This document shows, in pieces, positions 59,130-64,000 of a stretch of DNA of 64,000 nt; within the stretch, counting starts at the first letter, position 1; the number at the start of each line of letters is the position of its first letter. The position numbers were made by a program, and so were the translations under genes. The notes under the pieces are model-generated. The model saw only the letters and a program-made list of their open reading frames with translations. It was not told where the DNA came from and ran no database searches. Origin of the DNA: Odiellus spinosus (taxonomy: Eukaryota; Arthropoda; Arachnida; Opiliones; Phalangiidae). The DNA is taken from NCBI GenBank assembly GCA_963920705.1, contig OY987232.1, forward strand, positions 19,470,442 to 19,534,441. Reading direction: 5' to 3'.

Positions 59130-59245
59130 TTTTATTATAAATCTCGTGGTGAGATCTCGTCTTAACTACGGGCCTTATTCATTGCTTGATAAACAATCAA
59201 TGCAAAGATATTCAGCTGATCTAAATGAATTCAGCTAAGCCTATT
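59130..59245 (+). repeat. Dispersed repeat, copy 2
   Basis: Second copy of the element at 57,945, sharing GAGATCTCGTCTTAAC and TTCAGCTGATCT. From 59,245 to 60,090 no other feature is visible. Confidence 0.45.
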
Positions 59246-60091
59246 TTAATTTTTAAATTTATTTCTTAAGCTTATAATTGATTAATTAATAGTTATTAGT
59301 GGATTAGTCCCATTTAACTCTAAATTATTAGGTTCCATTCTCCCTTTAAAACCAAACAAAAAATAATAATTTAAAATCCCTTTTTGAGATTCAAACCAAA
59401 CCTTCATTTTATGAAAATTTAAAAACACGAGGTATTGAAATAAAAAAAAAAAAGTAATTTAGTCCAATATTATTTTGCAATTAAGCCAATATTACGGCGT
59501 AATAATATATAATATAAATTCTAATTATAATAAAGTAGTTCTCGTAAACTTACTTTGAAATTTAAGACATATATTTATCCCTCTTACAACGAAATCCTAC
59601 CAAACTAATAGGAACAAAAGAATTTTACGTCTATGCTAATTCTCAATACCTTAGGGATTTTAGTCTCATCTGCTTTTGTACTAGCTGAATTGAATAGCTT
59701 AGGCTTTGCATCTTGGAACCCGGGCCACTAGAGGATTAAATAACCTTCTTTTATTGAGATCTCGAAGCCGTGAGATTGGGAGGGAAAGGGGTGAATAAAA
59801 ATGGACCACCTTGGATTAGAACAGAATGCATTTCATTCAGATTTTAGGAACTTTTCTATTGAAGGAGAGTCTAACTTTTCGTCAGATCTATTGTTTGAAA
59901 TTTTAATTGTTACGAAGTTTAGGATTGGATGATTACTAGAATTTATTTTATGAATGTTACCAGAAGATAATGGATGTGAAACACTTATGTTTTCTTATTG
60001 GTACTCTTTGTGTAATTGGAATTTTAATTGAAAACCTAATTTATATCCTAATTAGAGTCGTAATAGGAAATTTAATAACTTAATTTTAACT

Positions 60092-60835
60092 CCAACTTAA
60101 CCCTAATTCGAAGCCCAACTTAACCCTAATTTGCAGCCCAACTTAACCCTAATTTGCAGCCCAACTTAACCCTAATTTGCAGCCCAACTTAACCCTAATT
60201 TGAAGCCCAACTTAACCCTAATTCGAAGCGTAACTTAACCCTAATTTGAAGCCCGACTTAACCCTAATTTGAGGCCCAACTTAACCCTAATTCGAAGCGT
60301 AACTTAACCCTAATTTGAAGCCCAACTTAACCCTAATTCGAAGCCCAACTTAACCCTAATTCGAAGCGTACCTTAACCCTAATTTGAGGCCCAACTTAAC
60401 CCTAATTTGAAGCCCAACTTAACCCCAATTTGAAGCCCAACTTAACCCCAATTTGAAGCCCAACTTAACCCTAATTTGCAGCCCAACTTAACCCTAATTT
60501 GCAGCCCAACTTAACCCTAATTTGCAGCCCAACTTAACCCTAATTTGCAGCCCAACTTAACCCTAATTCGAAGCCCAACTTAACCCTAATTCGAAGCCCA
60601 ACTTAACCCTAATTTGCAGCCCAACTTAACCCTAATTCGAAGCCCAACTTAACCCTAATTCGAAGCCCAACTTAACCCTAATTTGAAGCCCAACTTAACC
60701 CTAATTCGAAGCCCAACTTAACCCTAATTCGAAGCCCAACTTAACCCTAATTCGAAGCCCAACTTAACCCTAATTCGAAGCCCAACTTAACCCTAATTCG
60801 AAGCCCAACTTAACCCTAATTTGAACCCTAATATC
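60092..60835. repeat. Minisatellite TR13, 23-bp unit
   Basis: About 32 copies of AACTTAACCCTAATTTGAAG plus CCC, with variant positions (TTTGCAG, TTCGAAG, GCGTA) alternating in a higher-order pattern. Each unit includes TTAACCCTAA. 60,835-61,570 is featureless. Confidence 0.95.
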
Positions 60836-61574
60836 AACCATAAATGCAATCCAAACAGTTAATTTCTAAAAGCAACTGAAAATGACCTCATCGACCTTTA
60901 CACGCAAAATTATTCGATGATTAAGTTTATTTTTTTTTTTGACTGGCGAATTAACTTTGAAGTAGATTAATTTATCGCTTAAGTAGCTAATAGAACAATT
61001 GCTTTTCTCCATTAATTAGTCTTGTTAATTATATAACAGACAATATCCATTAAATTCTCTATTGAACATCGAAACTTTCCTCTCGTAATTAACGTTTTAA
61101 TTTTGACAACAGTTAAAGGGATAGACCCGAGTTAATTAATCCTAACCAATTAGTGAAACTGATAGATTGTGAAACGAGGATTCCAAAAATACATAGATTT
61201 CAATATATATATTGTTTTTAATTTTAAAATTAAGTTTATAAAAATTAATTAATTGGATAATTGGCATCACTACTAAAATCCAAACTATATAGTAATCGTA
61301 CCAATCCTGGCGAATATTCTCTTTGTTAATTTATCGCAAAGTGTATAAGCTAGAAGAGGTGCGGGTTCAAACTCAGTATCGCTAATTGGAAGGTTTAAAT
61401 GGGTTTCTATTCAATATATCTCTCCCATACCTTTACCCCTTTGGACTCCACTTTTAAAAGCGATAGCGTACGTGATTAGCGCAAACGATTTAATTGGTTT
61501 TATGTAAATAGAACGCCGAAAGGGAGGGTAAGGGGTTTTCAAACCCCAAGGTAAAGTCTACCACTTCCATAAAA

Positions 61575-61750
61575 ATAAACAACGCACCGTATAAGCGTGG
61601 CCCGCCTAAATTCCATCCCTCTCTCTCTTTTGACTCTAAATATCGAACGGAAGAGTCCAAATCACTCGAGCAGGACAGGGGTGTTGACTTTTTTGTCTAT
61701 TTTTAAGTGATGGGATATGAAACAAAACTGTAAGGGGACCTTTTCTAGTC
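61575..61750 (+). mobile_element. R2 copy
   Basis: Includes GACTTTTTTGTCTATTTTTA and GATATGAAACAAAACTGTA, nearly identical to 15,820-15,970. Confidence 0.65.
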
Positions 61751-62169
61751 TTATCCGAAATTTCATAATATTTGCGAGGCTTTCTCTTGGGAAGGGGGAC
61801 CTCTAGATTAATTAGTCACACCTGAAAGGTAAATTTTGCCAAAACTTTTAATAGAAATCTGAATCTTTCCTTTTGTAAAGGGAAATTTGTTTGGTTCCTC
61901 GAATTTGTTGCAATTTCATTTATTAAAGTTGCTTGGTACTTAAGAATTTTCTTTAAATTTGGAAATATAATATTGTTTAATTGTTTCTCTTCAAGTCTCT
62001 AGAACTGAAAGTTTAAATTGTTATTTTGAAAGTATCTTTATTAACCAAAATTTAGAAAAAAATATTTAAATGAATGTTGAAGGGGGATTTAAGAATTTTT
62101 AATATATTCTATTATTAATAAGACTTATTCAAGTGTTCTTGAAATTAATTTATTTAAATTAATCACAAC

Positions 62170-62505
62170 CAGAAGTAGATGAAACCCTCCTTTGAAGTCT
62201 ATTACTCCCTGGTCTCGTCTACCCCTCTCTGTATGGGTTAGTTTCAAAAAGCGCGATTCGTACGCCTCCTAACGGTAGATATTTTCGGAGCGGGAGTTTG
62301 TCGAGCGAATATCTCTAGCAGCCTCGGAGTTCGTCAAAAAAACGTCATCGTTTGTGGAGAGAGAATTTCCAATTTTCCGTAGACAGGGGGTTATGAAGTA
62401 GGACCCCTCCGATCTCCTAAAATTGGGAATTTTACCCATACAGAGAGGAGCGCTATATGGAACATTAGAGTAGTAGACTTCAAAGGAGGGTTTCATAGGC
62501 TTTTG
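62170..62505. mobile_element. MITE-1 copy
   Basis: 336 bp, left end CAGAAGTAGATGAAACCC and a mirrored right end, flanked by the exact 7-bp duplication TCACAAC (62,163-62,169 and 62,506-62,512). The internal sequence is that of 14,103 and 36,415. Confidence 0.93.
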
Positions 62506-62564
62506 TCACAACTTAGGCTTCTAAGAGTGAATGCCGTAGCGCGTGTCCAGGGTATTTTATTGTA

Positions 62565-62665
62565 GGGAAACTTGTAGCTTTTTAATTTATTTTCGGTATC
62601 ACCGTGTCAAGAAACGTATTCCAGATATTTTTCATAATTTTTAGACACGTTTTAGGTGTTTAAAT
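62565..62665 (+). mobile_element. R5 fragment
   Basis: Contains GGGAAACTTGTAGCTTTTTA and CATAATTTTTAGACACGTTT of the R5 left arm. Truncated. Confidence 0.5.
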
Positions 62666-62974
62666 GAATTTATTCTTAATAAAATATGGTTCCCTATGGA
62701 GTCCAATATTAAAAATTGAATTATTTGTACGGGATAAAACCTTTCAAGTTCATAATAATTTCGATTTCGCGTTTTTTTTTTGTCCAAATGTTAAATGTTC
62801 CGTAGTAAACAGTCACGATATTAAACATAATGACCCATTGTTAGACAAGCTAGAGATCTAGTATAAAAATAATATTACTATTCTTTGAAAGGACCGTATT
62901 AGGATAGAAGAAAAATAGATTTATTTTTAAACAAATATTATAAAGGGGTAATGTATGAATTTCTTCGTGAAAAA

Positions 62975-63075
62975 AAAGCGATTGGATATGAAACAAATCT
63001 GTAGGGGAACCTTCGCTGATAGTATTAATATACAAGGCGTTGTTTACTTTTATTGAATAAATTTATATAACTTAT
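62975..63075 (+). mobile_element. R2 right-end fragment
   Basis: Carries GCGATTGGATATGAAACAAA and the ACAAGGCGTTGTTTACTTTTA-like end seen at 395-420. Truncated on the left. Confidence 0.5.
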
Positions 63076-63399
63076 GATAGTATGACTTTAACCCGGCTCT
63101 AGATTTCACACAAGTATAATAAATTTACTATTAGTTGCGCCTCTTTAGGAGCAAATCAAACTTTGTTCAAAATACACTCTTGGGACTTGAAAAACCCGGC
63201 ACTTGATGTTTAACCTTATTTTATTTTTCTATCATCTTGTTTTTATTGGGTTGAATTTAAAGGGAAGCTATCGCCGTTTAATTCGAATTTCTATGAATTA
63301 TATTTTTAGTTTTATTATACTATTAAAGTATCATTTTTTAAATGATTTTATCCCTCTACCGGTTGACGCGTGAACTAAGAAACAAAATTAAAATATAAA

Positions 63400-63925
63400 A
63401 AAATACATATTTTATTTCCGGAACGTAATTAACCTAATTAAATTCATACGAATTGTAGTTTAATTAATCTGGATTAAGTACTTTTACTGCGCGAATCGAC
63501 TGGGGCGAGAATTAACTGTAGTCTCTATACAACATCGAAATCACGCGTGATTATAGTGATAACGTAGTATTGCCTGTAATATTTAGGAATTTCGAAAATA
63601 GTTTAATATATTTTTTTAAAGTAATGGCTTGGTTTTATAATTATTTTCTTCGACAGTTCGTTAGATAACATTAATATTAAACCATTAAAATTTTAAATAT
63701 GATTTAAATATAACAACTTTCGTTAATAATCAAAATATTCGTTAGAAATACTCTCAAATCAATTGTAGTCTCTACAATATCGAAATCACGCGACCATAAT
63801 GATGACGTAGATTGCGGGGAAATGTTGTAATTTTGTTCTATGACATATGTATATATTTTTCGAATCGTTTTTTAACGATCTTTCCGAAAATGCTACTCAA
63901 TTTCCATTTGGAGTTGATAAAAAAT
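63400..63925 (-). mobile_element. R4 copy, nearly full length
   Basis: Inverted R4 of about 525 bp, closely matching 33,725-34,215. It defines the longest visible extent of the family. Confidence 0.75.
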
Positions 63926-64000
63926 CAGTGTCAGCCTTACTTTAAGCTAACGATTCTGACGATATTCGACGTTGTAAAATTCTTCCTTAAAGTGACCGCA

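Noticed and set aside
61330..61400. Possible tRNA (GGTTCAAAC box-B-like sequence)
   Set aside because: The putative T-arm and acceptor stems do not pair and no A box is at the expected distance.

Overview
This is an A+T-rich eukaryotic window with short spliced genes (ancestral introns about 55-100 bp), many miniature DNA transposons and many private minisatellites. The recognisable genes are divergent ionotropic receptors (IRs), the protostome branch of the ionotropic glutamate receptor superfamily. Together with a short TTAGG/TTGGG stretch, this points to an arthropod. I cannot name the species; a springtail, mite or other non-model arthropod would fit.

Layout. 1-12,900: no supported complete gene; transposon copies, minisatellites and one possible orphan exon (1,235-1,470). 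12,911-37,817: five tandem minus-strand receptor genes, called A1 to A5 here (A1 12,911-17,715; A2 20,224-23,496; A3 25,116-28,491; A4 29,618-32,850; A5 34,372-37,817). All five can be assembled into intact eight-exon reading frames of 411-459 codons. A1, A3, A4 and A5 are close paralogues; A2 is a different, more canonical IR. 40,197-49,689: three tandem minus-strand copies of a second subfamily (B1, B2, B3) on a roughly 3.5 kb unit that includes the upstream region. Only B2 is intact: B1 has a 10-nt net deletion causing a frameshift, and B3 has a nonsense codon in its last membrane helix plus loss of the ligand-binding arginine. 49,690-64,000: a gene-poor stretch of repeats and transposons.

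The eight genes share intron positions and phases (0, 2, 0, 0, 1, 0, 2). The B subfamily lacks the phase-1 intron between the pore loop and M3, so all eight descend from one gene and B lost an intron. Each predicted protein has the two-lobed ligand-binding domain (S1, S2), M1, a pore loop, M3 and M4, with no amino-terminal domain and no visible signal peptide. They would act as ligand-gated cation channel subunits in chemosensory or other sensory cells (inference from family).

Mobile DNA: four unrelated non-autonomous families with CA...TG or similar inverted ends share an exact 7-bp target duplication. One copy landed on the splice donor of A2 exon 4 and duplicated the donor heptamer. Exon coordinates below were read by hand from splice signals, paralogue alignment and phase; no transcript evidence was available.
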